Assembly: GCF_937616625.2 (NCBI RefSeq) | Contig: NC_065571.1 | Location: 19,033,701 to 19,097,700 of the forward strand | Length of the DNA stretch: 64,000 bases | Source: Mercurialis annua | Taxonomy: Eukaryota; Streptophyta; Magnoliopsida; Malpighiales; Euphorbiaceae | Reading direction: 5' to 3' | In this document: in pieces, positions 34,466-46,451 of the stretch | Layout: each line of letters starts with the position of its first letter | Numbering within the stretch: position 1 is the stretch's first letter | Notes under the pieces: model-generated | What the model was told of the DNA's origin: nothing | Databases searched by the model: none | What the model saw: only the letters and a program-made list of their open reading frames with translations | Translations under genes and position numbers: made by a program

Positions 34466-36654
34466 TGTTAGATCGGGCCACATGTCTTTAGGTCGAATAG
34501 GTCGGGAATGAGACTCGGCTTAAGAAGTATAATTGGAATAAGAGAATAAATCGGATCACGAAATAATAATTTGAAGTAGAAATTATAATTCATTGAAGCA
34601 TTATTAGCGGGTCCAAGTGAAAAGCTAAGAAAAATTGATATTAAATAAATGAAAGTGTCGAGCTAATAAATTTCACGACAATAGTTGTGAAATATTTTTA
34701 AGAATTAATCGGAAAAGGATTCCTGAAAGTTAAGCACGACGGGAAAATGAGAAGTTGAGCTAAAGCGCAAATTAGTATTGAGGTAAAATGGATTTTTAGC
34801 CACTTTGAGCCAAAGTGGACCTTTAGCCAACAAACTACCAACAAGGAAATGAATTTTTATTCATTCCATTTATCATAACTAAATATGGAAAGAAAGGATT
34901 TTCAAGAATCAATTTCAGGATTCAGTATGACGGGAAGTCGTTTTGAGAGTTAAACACGACGGTTTAACGTTTGAGTTAAAATAGACTTTTGGCACTAAGT
35001 GAGGTCATATACTTAGCCACTAAGGGTTTGACTAAGTTAATTTCTCTCATTTTACTCAAGAGGCAAAATAAAAAGAAAGAAAAAAAATGATGGAGCTCTT
35101 CTCCTCTTTCCATGGCCGAACTCTCCCCTTTGCCTAGCCTCACCATTTCTTGATCAATTCTCAAGATTCTTGAAGAAAACCTTCATGATTCTTCAATTTA
35201 GCTAAGGTAAGGCGATCAGTTTATTTTTCATGGTTAGTTTTCAAGGAATTGATAAAGATTAGGGTTTATGCACCTAATTTTGGGATTTTGTTGTTTGATG
35301 ATTGCAACATGTAATTGAGCTTGGATTAAGGGAATTGATGGTGAATTATGGATGATTGACCTTTGGTCATGGGGTGTCTTCAAGCTACGGTAATATTTGA
35401 AATTTTGGTTTTAATATTGATGAATTGGATAAGTTTTGTGGTGTTGGATTTGGCAATTATAAGTAGTTGTGATGTTTGATTGTTGATTGTTTTGACTTAC
35501 AGATGTGTGACAAGGTTATGGTTAAAAGTATTCCGCCATAGATCTAGAAACATGATCAAGATGTATTGATGTGGTTTAGGCAAAAGTGTTAAGATGTAGG
35601 AGCTGAATATAAGATGAATTGATTGAATAATGTTGTTGGAAAATGCATGATTGTATTCGGCCAAGTATGAAAATTTTGAGCAAAGGATTTTGATAATGTC
35701 TAAACCTTGGTATACAAGTGTCTATGTTTGCCTAAGAGGTATGGACTATGTTAATATGAAAAATTGATTGCGTTAGGCTTTAGGTCTCGACATGTTATAA
35801 ATTACGAGTTATATATATGCAAGTTAATTAGACGTAATTTCAGAAATTGAGCCGCAGAACAGCCATATTGTAAGAGCAATATCTCTATTTGTATAGATTC
35901 GAATTAAGTTCCAGATGTTGGTACGGAAACTTAAAAGTGTTATCTAAAAATGTCTAGGTTTAAGTTTCTGCTAATTCGACCTCTAAGTTGCTCGAATAAA
36001 TCAGAACATTATATCGCGCGTAACAGTTCTGAATTTTAGGACATCCCAAAGGATTAACTTCCGAGGAAGTTCCCGACACCTTCGTGTGCTAGTTTTAGTC
36101 CGAGACCTAAAAAAAAGTTGTAGATGACATTTTGAACTTGAAAAATGTGGGTTTCATTTAGGGGTCAGACTATTTTACAGCCATTTGATATGGAAATCAA
36201 ATGACGATTGTAGTTGGCTACGGGGTCGATAATACAACAATTATTACTCGTTTATTCTCGATTCTAGCATGTCTATTGAATAAGAATTTCACTCGAGATT
36301 TATTTTGTAAATGTCTTAGGTTCGACGAGACAACCTATTACCGGACAAGATGTCAAAAAGCGTGACAGGCGCTATTGTTATCGAAGAATTTGGATTGCAA
36401 GAAGTGAGTTTGTTATGTGGAATGTTTACATTGCATTCCTTTACATGCAACTATTTGACACGAATCGCATGACATTGTTTTTGAAATTCATAGCATTGTT
36501 TATGAAGTGAATTCTTTTGATTAAAATGCATCTTTTATAAGTCTTGTAACCAATATAGATCCGATGAAACCAGTCATAATACAAAGTACAAACAGTGTCA
36601 AACAAATTATGAAATCATATAGAAACTCCCTTCAGTAAAGACTGATGCTAGTTT

Positions 36655-36820
36655 AATTCGGTATAATTATCTCGGGACTGCATCATGAAATGATTAATAC
36701 AAGTTGAACTCGGTGGAAAAGATCTTGGGACTGCATTAATCGAGATACAAGGTTAACTCGGTGGAGCTATCTCGAGACCTATATCTCCCCAGTTAACTAG
36801 GTCGAACTATCTCGGGACTT
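36655..36820 (+). repeat. CTCGG..CTCGGGAC motif array in LTR I
   Basis: Four imperfect copies of the GTTAACTCGGTGGAGCTATC / TCGGGAC motif lie here, spaced about 35-50 bp. The same array occurs in the LTRs of A, B, C, F and G. Confidence 0.65.
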
Positions 36821-37133
36821 GGGGCTAATAACTAAGCTTTGAAATAACAAAGGTGATATGGATATATACGGAATAAGAAACATTGGGAGTCAAAACATAG
36901 CGAACATAGGGGTTTCATCCAGTTCTGCAAGTGGTTATTTATGCATGAATGCTTAAAGTAATACTCATTTGTAAACTAACGAACTCACTCAGTGATGAAT
37001 CACCCCCCAACAGTGTATGTTGCAGGTGCTCAGTCTTTGAAAAAACGAACTTCTACCTTTGTTCCAGAAGTCCGTATACACAGAAAGAGGAGTCACTCAA
37101 AAGTGCTGCAGTAGTCGAGTACTGGTGTAGATG

Positions 37134-37141
37134 GTATGGAT
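37134..37141. repeat. hAT target duplication, left
   Basis: GTATGGAT is repeated exactly at 41663-41670; 8 bp is the hAT target-site length. Confidence 0.9.
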
Positions 37142-37392
37142 TAGAGTGTGCATAAACCGAATCGACCGAATCAAACTGAAATATGAAGTTCAATTCGGTA
37201 ATTATGACTAAAACATTGTGGTTTGGGTTGGGGTGGTGAAGAAAATCGGTGTTTGATAAATGGTTTAGTTTCGGCTAGGTCAGGACCGATTTAACCGAAA
37301 AACCGAGATACAAACTCATACGTGCAAGAAGCTTCCAGAGCTTTGTCACGTATGAGAAAACCCTATACAAAACGGTGTGTTTTGTATAGGGT

Positions 37393-37520
37393 ATAAAAGG
37401 TTTGTTAATTTCACTTCCCTCTCAGCGCCTCTCTTTTTCATTTCTCTCTCTATTCTCTCTGTCCTCTCTCCTCTTCATTACTCTCTCGACTCGACTGAAA
37501 CCCTAACCCTAACCGAGCCT
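37393..37520 (+). promoter_or_regulatory. hAT promoter: TATA box, pyrimidine-rich leader, telo-box
   Basis: TATAAAAG at about 37391-37398 is followed by a long CT-rich tract (CTCTCTTTTTCATTTCTCTC and similar). After it comes AAACCCTAACCCTAACC at about 37499-37515, which holds the telo-box AAACCCTAA found in many plant promoters and leaders. Position upstream of the transposase fits a promoter; this is inferred. Confidence 0.55.
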
Positions 37521-38231
37521 TATTCTCAGTTACTCTTTGCACTCATCATGACTCAGACTCACTTCATCATCATACACACATCAATTAAACTCTAGTTTGA
37601 TCGCTTCTTTTCTTATACTCTGGATCTTTTGATTTGAAGCTATGGATCACTAAAGCTTTATCTCAAAAGCATTCTGTGTTTAGAAAAAGAAAACGACATG
37701 CCTTTCTTTACTTATTATTAACGATATGTTAATTATCAATACAAATACGTATATTGGTGAGTGTTTGTGGTTCAAAGTGTTCATTGTTTTCATTTTCTGT
37801 TTTTTTTATTATGTAAAACTAATGGGTCTGTTTGATTCTTGTATGTTGCTTGCATCTAATGAACATGTCATCTCATCTGTGTTTCTGAGACTGGTTTTGT
37901 GTTGATAACATCATATCCAAAAGAAAGATGTGATTATTCTGGACTTTTGTTAGTTAGTTCTTCATTTGGACTCTTTCATAACTCTATATTAGTGTTATTG
38001 GTACACTTTTTTGTGTTTAATCTTTGTTTGAGAATAAAGTGGTGGTCCTGGACCCTGGTGGAAGCTTTTTATGAGTACAAACAAACCTGCTTATTTGGCC
38101 TTTGCAGTTGCAGATCATTCGATGGCAGCAAACTCAATGGTAAGATCATTTTCTTAACTTCTTTACTTTTTAATTTCTTTTTTTAAAGTTTTTGGATATG
38201 TACTAATGTTATTTTGTTTTTGATTTTGTAA

Positions 38232-38975
38232 ATGCCAACATTTGAAGAAGTTGGGACTGGTGGGAGCAAAATTGCTTCCTCTGGGACTCCCAATGCTCCT
38301 GTTGATGTGCCATTGGTGGTAGAGGGTTCAACAATCCCTCTTCCTGTGCCTGCTGTTGCTCCTACTGCTGCTGAGGCCACTGGGGTACGGAAAAGGAAAC
38401 CCATGGTTACTAGATCACCTGTTTGGGAACATTACGAGCATGTGTATGATGAATGTGGTAGAGTCATGAGTGCTAAGTGTCTTTACTGTGCTAGAGTTTA
38501 TCAATGCCATAGCAAATTGAATGGTACTTCTACTTTGAGAGCCCATATGCTTGCATGTCTTAAAAATCCTCATGCTAAACATATTAGGCAGACATTGTTA
38601 ACTTTAAATCATGTTGCCTCTGTTTGTAATGCTGGTGATTATATTGATAACAGAGTCAATGTTGGGTCATGGAAATTCTGTCAAGAAGTTATTAGGGAAG
38701 CCTTAGCCTATATGATAATTGTAGATGAGTTGCCTCTAAGGTTTGTGGAAGGGGTTGGGTTTAAAAAATTGATGTTAGCTGCATGGCCTAGGTTTAAAAT
38801 ACCTAATATGTGGACTGTAACTAGGGACTGTTTCAAAATGTATGAGGAACAGAGATTGAAACTGAAACTTTTCTTAAAGAATCATAGTCAAAGGGTTAGT
38901 ATAACGACTGACACTGCTGTGTCTGCTTTTAAAAAAGAAATTGAATCAATGGGGCACTGGTGTTGCAAAGGGTAA
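38232..38975 (+). pseudogene. hAT transposase, N-terminal half with BED zinc finger
   Basis: The 247-codon frame has a low-complexity Pro/Val/Ala start and a basic stretch RKRKP at 53-57. A BED-type zinc finger follows (Cys83, Cys86, His105, Cys109). Then comes the Ac-family block LPLRFVEGVGFKKLM, the AWPRFKIP sequence and RVSITTD. In relatives ITTD is followed by the Trp-containing RNase H strand and about 60-80 residues before the NDVAVSAFKK-like block. Here ITTD joins directly to TAVSAFKKE, so a core segment is deleted. The frame is lost at 38970, after which GKYLHMRC continues one base later. The protein would bind and move hAT ends in the nucleus; this copy is inactive. Confidence 0.85.
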
Positions 38976-40193
38976 GTATTTGCACATGAGATGCATTGGT
39001 CATATCTTGAATCTTGTTGTCAGTGATGGTTTGAAAGATATCAATGTATGAATTAAAAAAGTTAAAGACTGTGTTAGGTACATTAGGAATAGTTTTGCTA
39101 GGCTAAGAAAGTTTAGAGATGCTTCCGAATTTGTGGGGATTGAAACTAAAAAGTCACTGTGTCTTGATGAGCCAACTCGTTGGAATTCTACTTATTTGAT
39201 GCCTACAACTGCCTGTATTTTTGAGAAAACATTTGAGAAGTATGAGGAAGATGAGTCCTGTTTTAAGTCTGACTTGAATGGTAACATACCTGAATCTTTT
39301 GATTGGGAGGTTGTTAGGAAGTTTTCTGATTGTTTATGTCATATTTATCATGTAACTTTGCGCATATCAGTTTCTTTGTATATTACCTCTGATATGCATT
39401 TTCAAGAGATATGTGATTTGAGTTGTATGTTATCTGATATGATTGATAGTGAAGATAGTAAAGTGAAATTGTTGGGTGAAAAAATGAAAACCAAGTTTGA
39501 CAAATACTGGGGTGATCTTGAGAAAATGAATAAATTGATTTTCTTTGCTTGTGTCTTTGATCCTACTGTGAAGTTAGAGGGTATGGAATATTCTCTAACA
39601 ATAATGTATGGTAAAGCGAAGGGGGTCATTTTGTTTAAATCTGTTGTTGATGAGATTACTATTTTGTTCAATGAATACAAATCTGTGTATGAAAATGGTG
39701 GAAGTATAACAAATTTGACTGAGGTAGTAAGCTCTCAATATGAAGTGTCCCCATCTGAAGGGGCCAGTGCCTCACCAACTGGATCTATTCTTGTGTCTAT
39801 TTCTTGTTCAAAAAAGGGTGCTTCAGTTATGAAAACCAGATTCAAGAAGCATATAAAGGAAATGGGAACTTCAAATACTCAAAGGAGTGAGCTAGAAGTA
39901 TACCTCAGTGAGGATTTACTGGATGATGATATGGAGGTTTTAATTTGGTGGAAGCAAAATGCACAAAGGTTTCCAGTGCTATCCAAGCTTGCTCGTGACA
40001 TTCTTGCAGTTCTCATTTCCACTGTTGCATCTAAGTCAGCATTCAGTACTGGATGCAGAGTCCTTGATAGCTTCAGGAGCTCTTTGACTCCTAAACTGGT
40101 GGAAGCGCTCGTATGCACACAAGATTGGTTCAGAGGATTTAAAGAACATTTTGTTGTGGAGGAAATTTTGGAGGAGTTAGAGGCATTTGACAA
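38971..40193 (+). pseudogene. hAT transposase, C-terminal half with dimerisation domain
   Basis: From GGT at 38971 the frame reads GKYLHMRCIGHILNLVV, then a TGA at 39049, then KDCVRYIRNSFARL and TRWNSTYLM, all conserved in Ac-type transposases. The DUF4413-like middle (about 39300-39690) leads to the hAT C-terminal dimerisation domain at about 39890-40135: SELEVYLSEDL, WWKQNAQRFPVLSKLARDIL, STVASKSAFSTG and SFRSSLTPKLVEALVCTQDW. After EELEAFDKG (about 40193) the open frame continues without family similarity. The full gene would span 38232-40193; it has a frame change, a stop and an internal deletion. Confidence 0.87.
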
Positions 40194-40199
40194 AGGTTA

Positions 40200-41110
40200 T
40201 GCAATTCTCTCCTTTATTTTTCTTTTTGTTAAATTGCCTTTTATTATGTCATTACTTTCTGAACTTCTTCTCTTTGGTTTTTTAATTCAGAATTGCCAAA
40301 TATTGGTCCTATTGCAATCTGAGAAAGAGAATGACACCTTTTTTGATTTTGGTGGATTTGGAATTTGGACCTTCTGGTGGAAGCAAAATCAGATCATTGT
40401 CTCTGCCTGATGTCCCTTCTGAATGAAAACTGATCTAAGGATAAGTTAATGTCCCTGTTCCTTCTAATAATATGATTTTTGGTGGTGGAAGCAAAAACTA
40501 GTGCTGAATTTTGTTCAAACTTCAAAGCATGAACTTCTAACTTTAAAACTCTTGTACATTATCTATTGACTTATTCTCTTTTATAATGCTTTAATCTCTT
40601 TTGGTTTGAAAACCTTGTTCAACTGAATCTTTTTTTTAAATATGATGCATTACTCAGTTTTAACTTTCTCTTTTAAAACTAGTTGCCTTTTTTTTTCAAA
40701 GTTCAAACTTTGAACTCTACTTTTCTCAGTTTTAAATCTTTTAAAACTATATTGACTGCTCTGAATCTTTTTCTCTTTTTAATTCAGTTTTAAAATTGTT
40801 TATAATTTTCTTTTTTGGGCTGTGATGATGCTTCCACCACAAACTGATATTGTAAGGCCTGCATATTTGTGATATGATGTTTGAATGGCATATTGTTTGA
40901 GCCACCATATCATTTGTTCGTCTTATAAATGACTAGAAAAGCACTAGACTGAGCCCCTGTTTTTATAACCCTTTTTTTTAAAACTACACTTCTGTTTTTA
41001 ATTAGTACAGTTTTCAATTTCAAAAATGAGAAGTTGCTGTCTTTCAATCTTAAAACATCTTCTCCTTTCATGTCCATTGTTTTTCCTGGGCTTCAACTGA
41101 AAGTGATGAA
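40200..41110. other. hAT 3' region, non-coding
   Basis: T-rich and A-rich sequence with repeated TTTTAAAACT words. GGTGGAAGCAAAA appears at about 40375 and 40485 and also in the transposase at about 39947. I see no gene here. Confidence 0.5.
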
Positions 41111-41204
41111 AGAGACTGTGTACATACAATACAGAGAGACTGTGCAATTGGTTTGAAAGAGACTGTGTACATACAATACAGAGAGACTGTGCAATTGGTT
41201 TGAA
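41111..41204 (+). repeat. Perfect 47-bp tandem duplication in the hAT
   Basis: Two identical units, 41111-41157 and 41158-41204, start AGAGACTGTGTACATACAAT. Identity implies a recent duplication relative to the rest of the element. Confidence 0.9.
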
Positions 41205-41662
41205 CTTGGAACTTTGGAAGCATCTTCTTTTTATTGCTTTCATTGAATCATTTTTTTTTGATTACTTGAACTGTGTAGTTTTTGAACAGTTCTATTGTTT
41301 TTTATATTGCTGCTTTCTGATTCAGGAGGGAATTTTTGTATAATTGTATTAGTTGTTATGTACAATTAATAGGGGAAAACTTGTAATTAATTTAAGGGTG
41401 GGGGTATATAGATCATTTGATACATTACAAGTATGTAATTCTATAATATTTTATATTTTATTGTCTTTACATTTTATTTGATGTCTATTTATTAAAGGCC
41501 CATGATAAGGCCCGAACCGACACCAAACCGAACCGACTATCCATTTTCGGTTAAAAAAATCGGTTTTCAATTTTATAATATGCAATTTGGTTTCAAATAT
41601 GTGTTAATTCGATATAGTCGGTTTTCAATTTTTAGAACTGAATCAACCGACGCACACCCTTA

Positions 41663-41670
41663 GTATGGAT
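41663..41670. repeat. hAT target duplication, right
   Basis: GTATGGAT is identical to 37134-37141. Confidence 0.9.
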
Positions 41671-42127
41671 AGTTTGTCAAACGGTTTTAAAAATGTCGCG
41701 CAAACTCTGATATATTATGTATGTATTCCCATAGTTTATAAAGACTATGTTTTAAACCGTTTGAATTCTCCACCAATTACATATGAATGGAACTGGTTAT
41801 GATTATAATTTGTATAAGTTGATATGGAATAGGATTTTGTTTGTTTATTTTTTTCTTTAAATATAGAAATTTTTTTCTATTTTATATATTTGAATATATA
41901 TTAACATAACATATTCTATATTAATATTAATATGTTATTAATGTCATTTTTTATCGTTCCTTTGTTAGAAAGGAAGATATTTGCATACGTCAAGTTTGAA
42001 ATTTTTTTAAGAAAATGTTTTGTGATGGTTTTGCGAATAAAATTTATACTCGTTTTTAAGGCTTGCTACGAGTTTTGGAACTACCATTCCCATTCCCTAG
42101 TTCCGTTCGAGATTTCGGGTTGTGACA

Positions 42128-45100
42128 AATACCTTATTACTAAAGATGATTACTTTCGTCCTTAAACTTCCTTCATTCATTGTCGATCAATGTAAATGAT
42201 CAATTAACCCATACTTCACTATTATGTTGTCTTCTCCGCATGGCCGTTGTCGCGGTCTAATTCTATATGTCGATAGGTTGGGAACTTAATCATATTGTCA
42301 ATTATCTTCCTATGCCTTATCTTTTCACTTATCTTATACGATAGCACCGTCGTTCATCGACGGTCATCCATGAGATGAATTCTGATGATGAATCCTTATA
42401 AGGTTTATGCTTTCCTTATAGGGACTTGCTCGATCTACTTCTTACGTTCTCAAACTTCGTATACTCCTTTATTCATTATTTATCTACTGACTTACTTTTC
42501 ACTTCTTGAGGTACCGATGCACTTTCCTTTGAACTTCTCGTCTCTTCTTTCTTATGATTCATATGTTTCACTAATTTGGTTTACAACCAAATAGAATTGC
42601 TATAATCGTCGCTGAATTATTATCCTAATAAGACAGCGTTTAACCAATACTTTGATAAGCTATTTATGCTTATACTTTCTTGCTCAGTTGTTGAAGTGAG
42701 GATCTTTAATCCTTTTCCAATTGTTTACACACAACAGAATGTTCTTTGGTGGTGGTGTTGTTACTTGTTCTATGCTCGATCTTCTTATTCATACTTTACT
42801 TATCTTCCGATCTATTCGATGCATTCTGTTTACTCATTTCCAATGGGGTTTCTTAGTCCTTTCAGCTTCTCTCGTCATGTGCAGCCTTTGACAGTGTCAT
42901 CATTTCCATTACAATTGTTTATCTTGTTCATCTTTTATTGATTTACGGGTCTATTAACCCACTCTTTTCTATCCTTTCGAGTTTGTCTCCGTATCTTTGC
43001 AGAGATTCTTGCCAATCCTTATGGCAAGCGTAAACATTCTTTACAATCTTCTCGATATGTTGATTCTTGTGATCACTACTATATTCAAATCCTTGTTACC
43101 ACATTTGGTACTTTATAATTTATCCACCTCATTTTTTTTCGATATTACTTTGCCTTCTATTGAACTCCTCATTATTCGCCTTGTCGTGATTTGTTCTTTG
43201 GGACTTCAATATTAACTTTAGTACTACCCTTAGGTTATACTTAGCGTTCATCTCTTGTTCACTTCGATTTCATTTTTTTCTATATCTGTCTTGCTCTTTT
43301 AGCATCTTTTTGACATCATTCATCTTTCAATCTCCAATATGCTTTGAGCATCCATCTTCATAATCCTACTATTTTCCAGCTATTTCTTTTCTCAAGTACT
43401 CTATTTTAGTTTGGATCTTAGTTTCCAAACTATCTCTCTTTGCTATCATGTCAGTTTAGGTTTACTTCTCATTACTACCCATAATGTTACTATTTCCATT
43501 TGTAACCTCTTTATTTCATCTATATCGTAGACTTGTTCTTCACGATCTTCCATCAATTTCTTATTCTTAATCATTCACTAGGATTAGTAGCTTCGGTACT
43601 ATAATCTTACTGAACTCCTTTCTTATTCATTACTCTTGTTCCTGTAATACTACTTGATTATGGTCTATTATACTTCTCGTATTCATCTCCATCGTATCTC
43701 ATATATCTTGCACTTCTTATCTTAATATCATCAATATTGTTTATCGTTAGGGGGTCACATTCTATTCCGTTCGAATATCTTGACGTGCTGCGTTCTCGGT
43801 CATATGCATATCTATTAATCGCATTCTTTCTAACATCTTGACTATTAGCAAGGCTAATCCTATATTGATGTCCAATCAATTTTTTTCGCTTTTATGTGTC
43901 TACGGCTACATAGAGTTTGATCCACCTTATCTTCTCGTCAACTTTCTAAATGACATTTTCTTTTCCTTTCCTCGATTACTCTTATTGATTACTTTAACCA
44001 ATCTCTTCATATCCTCTATATACCTTCAGATTCTTATACATGAATACCTCTTTATAGGTATCTTGTTCTCGTCTATTATCTTCTATTTCGATCTATTCGG
44101 TAACACTTTCTTTAGTGTGGCTCAATTCTTTTATTGAGTCTCTTCTTAATATCTTTCCAAATATTCTGATATACAAAGCTTTAATCATATGTCAGATATG
44201 TTGGATACTACATAACGCAACTTAGTTGTCCATATATAGTGTTTACACCTTCATTCAAGGGTCATTATTAATATTCCTTATCGATCTTAGTATGGTTTTT
44301 ACTCTTTATCAGCCGAACCTAAAACTTAATATTCGACATTCCACATATATCCATTACGTGGTATACTTTTTGTGGTTTACTAACCAATTCCGTAATCACA
44401 AACTTGGTGTTGAAGATTCATACTCCTAATTCACTTGTTATAATACTTGTCTATCTCTTAATCTTTCTTATCGTATATTTCAAACAATTCAATTCTATGT
44501 AGAGTTGGTGTTAACTATACTTAGCTGATCAAATTTTATACTTCATACTCTTGTCGCCAGTCTATATGGCTAGTCACTTTTATCCATATATATCCATCAT
44601 CAACACTCTTATGGAAACAACTTCTAGTTCCTAGTTTGACGATCGCAACGGTTAATCCTCAAGTAACCGTCTTAAAAACATCATGTTCCAATATCAATTT
44701 GATCCAACGGTTCAATCAAAAACTATTCTAGCATTACTAGACTTTAACATTTTCTATATCACGTCTAAAACTTATCTTATTAATGAATAGCAACTATTCA
44801 TGTTCCTTGCTTCATGGTTTACAAGTCCATATATCGATTTTATCTTCTTATACAATACTTCTTTTATATCATAACTTAACGTTCTCGACATCTTGTCTAA
44901 AAGGGCATTTACGTTCTAGCTTGTCTCTAATCGAATATGCATTACTATCCGAATACATCTGCTATTCTGATCACATTCTAGTTCATTAAATCAAGACTAA
45001 CTTCATATACTAGAAGCATAGTTCTGTATTCTCACGGTTATACGCATTCATCGCTTCTTCAGACATTGATTGCAGCTTGATCTCGAGCATTTCACTTCAA

Positions 45101-45567
45101 TTATAGAGTTTTGGTCTAGGTATACTTACATAAAAACAAATCTCTTGAAAACTCTTTCAATTAAAATGACTCAGTATGAAATTTATATCAAAAATTCCAT
45201 TTAAAACATAGCAAAATTGTGCACTAGGGTGATGACATCTCTCATCCCCAAAGAGTTTCCACATCTCACCTTTTTGTCTGAGCATGATGCATATGATGCA
45301 TGTCTAATTGATGCATGTACCGATGTATGTAGTGATATATTTCTATCAATGTCGTGACAATTATCGATTATTATTACGGGTCTAGGCACAATTATGTTTT
45401 AAAAATTGTTTAAATAAATAACTTTAACAAGTTATAGACCGTTAGTTTCGTAAGTTCTCCGGACCTTTAAACTCTGTAACCAGAAAGTTCTTCCACTCAG
45501 ATAGGTTCATACTCTTTCTTCATTCGCTTCCTAGCATCTCTATCGATCGATTTCAACAACATATTTT
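42128..45567 (-). mobile_element. Element F internal region, right segment
   Basis: It resumes after solo LTR I and reaches the broken 5' LTR near 45568. It is related to G's internal region at 23340-23640 (around 42760-43010). No gag or pol motif is visible on the minus strand; the plus-strand open frames, up to 99 codons, are antisense. PBS and leader are missing because the 5' LTR junction is deleted. Confidence 0.65.
45208..45396 (-). repeat. Shared internal module (F)
   Basis: It is bounded by GCAAAATTGTGC and GGCACAATTATG. AGGGTGATGACATCTCTCAT and CCCCAAAGAGTT lie beside the left end. Confidence 0.65.
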
Positions 45568-46446
45568 CCTCATGTCGTGAGGATCTTCTTCACGTCGTGA
45601 GGATCCCCAAAACAGAACAAAAGTCCGTTCCGAAGTGATTCTGACCTCTGAAAAATACTCAAATCCATTCCTTCATGCTTTCACATCATTTTTCCAACTC
45701 AAATATCATCAAAAACGTCAAAAACGACATGGTTTCGGCTAATTCGATCCATTTGCAGCATCATAAACTTAAAACAAGCCATATTAGCTCAAAACCCTAA
45801 TCCAAAATCAAATCTTTACCTTGATACGAAGCTTGTATTAGGTAGATGATTGAATTTTTGATCCAATGGCGCGAGAATCGTTCGATTCCGACTCCGAACG
45901 AAAAAACCGTGTTGATCGCAAGTTTTGATCGCCAAACCCTTCACTGTTACGTTTTTTGTTATGTGATATGAATTTCATTCATATCAAATGATTTATATAA
46001 TTTGACCAATTTGATTGTTTGATCTTTCCTTTCTTTATCTTTACAATCTTTCCTTTTAACTTATCTTTTCACTAATGAATCGATTAATTATTTTAATTAT
46101 GATACTTATGTATTCTTTATATCTAAATAAATAATACTACTCCGATATTTAATTAATTTATATTCCGAAAAATTCTTTTAATTTATTCTTGGCTAAAATA
46201 CTTAAATTTTAATTTGAGACATAAGTTTTACTTTTCCTATTTTCTCGTTCATTTCTTTCAATGCCGTCATTTCTTACATTAACCAATTTCGATATCCAAA
46301 TTTTCTTATTCAAATTCTTAAACATAGACTTCCTACTCGATATTATCCTTTATTTAATAACCAAAATCTTACATTTTTTGCAACTCCGGCCCCCCTATTC
46401 AGGACACGTTGCACTTAAACGGCACTTGAACTTACGGGGTATTACA
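45568..46446 (-). repeat. Element F 5' LTR remnant (right copy)
   Basis: It matches the left LTR from about 33200 to 34048 (for example AAAAACGTCAAAAACGACAT and GTTGATCGCAAGTTTTG) and ends GGTATTACA at 46446. About 1.5 kb toward the R/U5 end plus the PBS has been lost. Confidence 0.85.
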
Positions 46447-46451
46447 TAACC
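46447..46451. repeat. Element F target duplication, right
   Basis: TAACC is identical to 31630-31634. Confidence 0.85.

Larger units (their letters stand above)
37142..41662 (+). mobile_element. hAT (Ac-like) DNA transposon, 4521 bp
   Basis: The ends are TAGAGTGTGCAT and (inverse) TAAGGGTGTGCG, imperfect short inverted repeats of the TAGGGGTGTGC type. Perfect 8-bp duplications flank them. AACCGA/TCGGTT words crowd both ends (about 37150-37310 and 41510-41655). Removing the element restores LTR I sequence, comparable with C's LTR at about 47310-47360. The transposase gene on the plus strand is broken. Confidence 0.92.
34466..42127 (+). repeat. Probable solo LTR I (about 3.1 kb without the hAT)
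   Basis: It starts near TGTTAGATCGGGCC, a shortened form of the C-type LTR start, and quickly matches GTCGGGAATGAGACT and following sequence of C. It ends GGGTTGTGACA at 42127. F's internal sequence, with no PBS, follows. A candidate 5-bp duplication is AATAT (34456-34460) and AATAC (42128-42132), with one mismatch and an uncertain left border. The hAT element splits it at 37142-41662. Confidence 0.72.
31635..46446 (-). mobile_element. Gypsy-like element F, interrupted by solo LTR I and the hAT
   Basis: The left end is TGTCACGACCC and the right end GGTATTACA, with perfect 5-bp duplications outside. The left (3') LTR is complete. The right (5') LTR keeps only about 0.88 kb. Internal sequence lies at 34049-34465 and 42128-45567; it has no recognisable coding domain and holds the shared module at 45208-45396. 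The long internal interruption is the I/hAT nest. Confidence 0.85.

Noticed and set aside
38971..38978. Splice donor GTAAGTAT in the hAT transposase
   Set aside because: The sequence across it encodes the conserved GKYLHMRC block in the next frame, so it is coding sequence with a frame change and not an intron start.
43838..44137. 99-codon plus-strand hydrophobic frame in element F
   Set aside because: Antisense to F, T-rich and without conserved motif.
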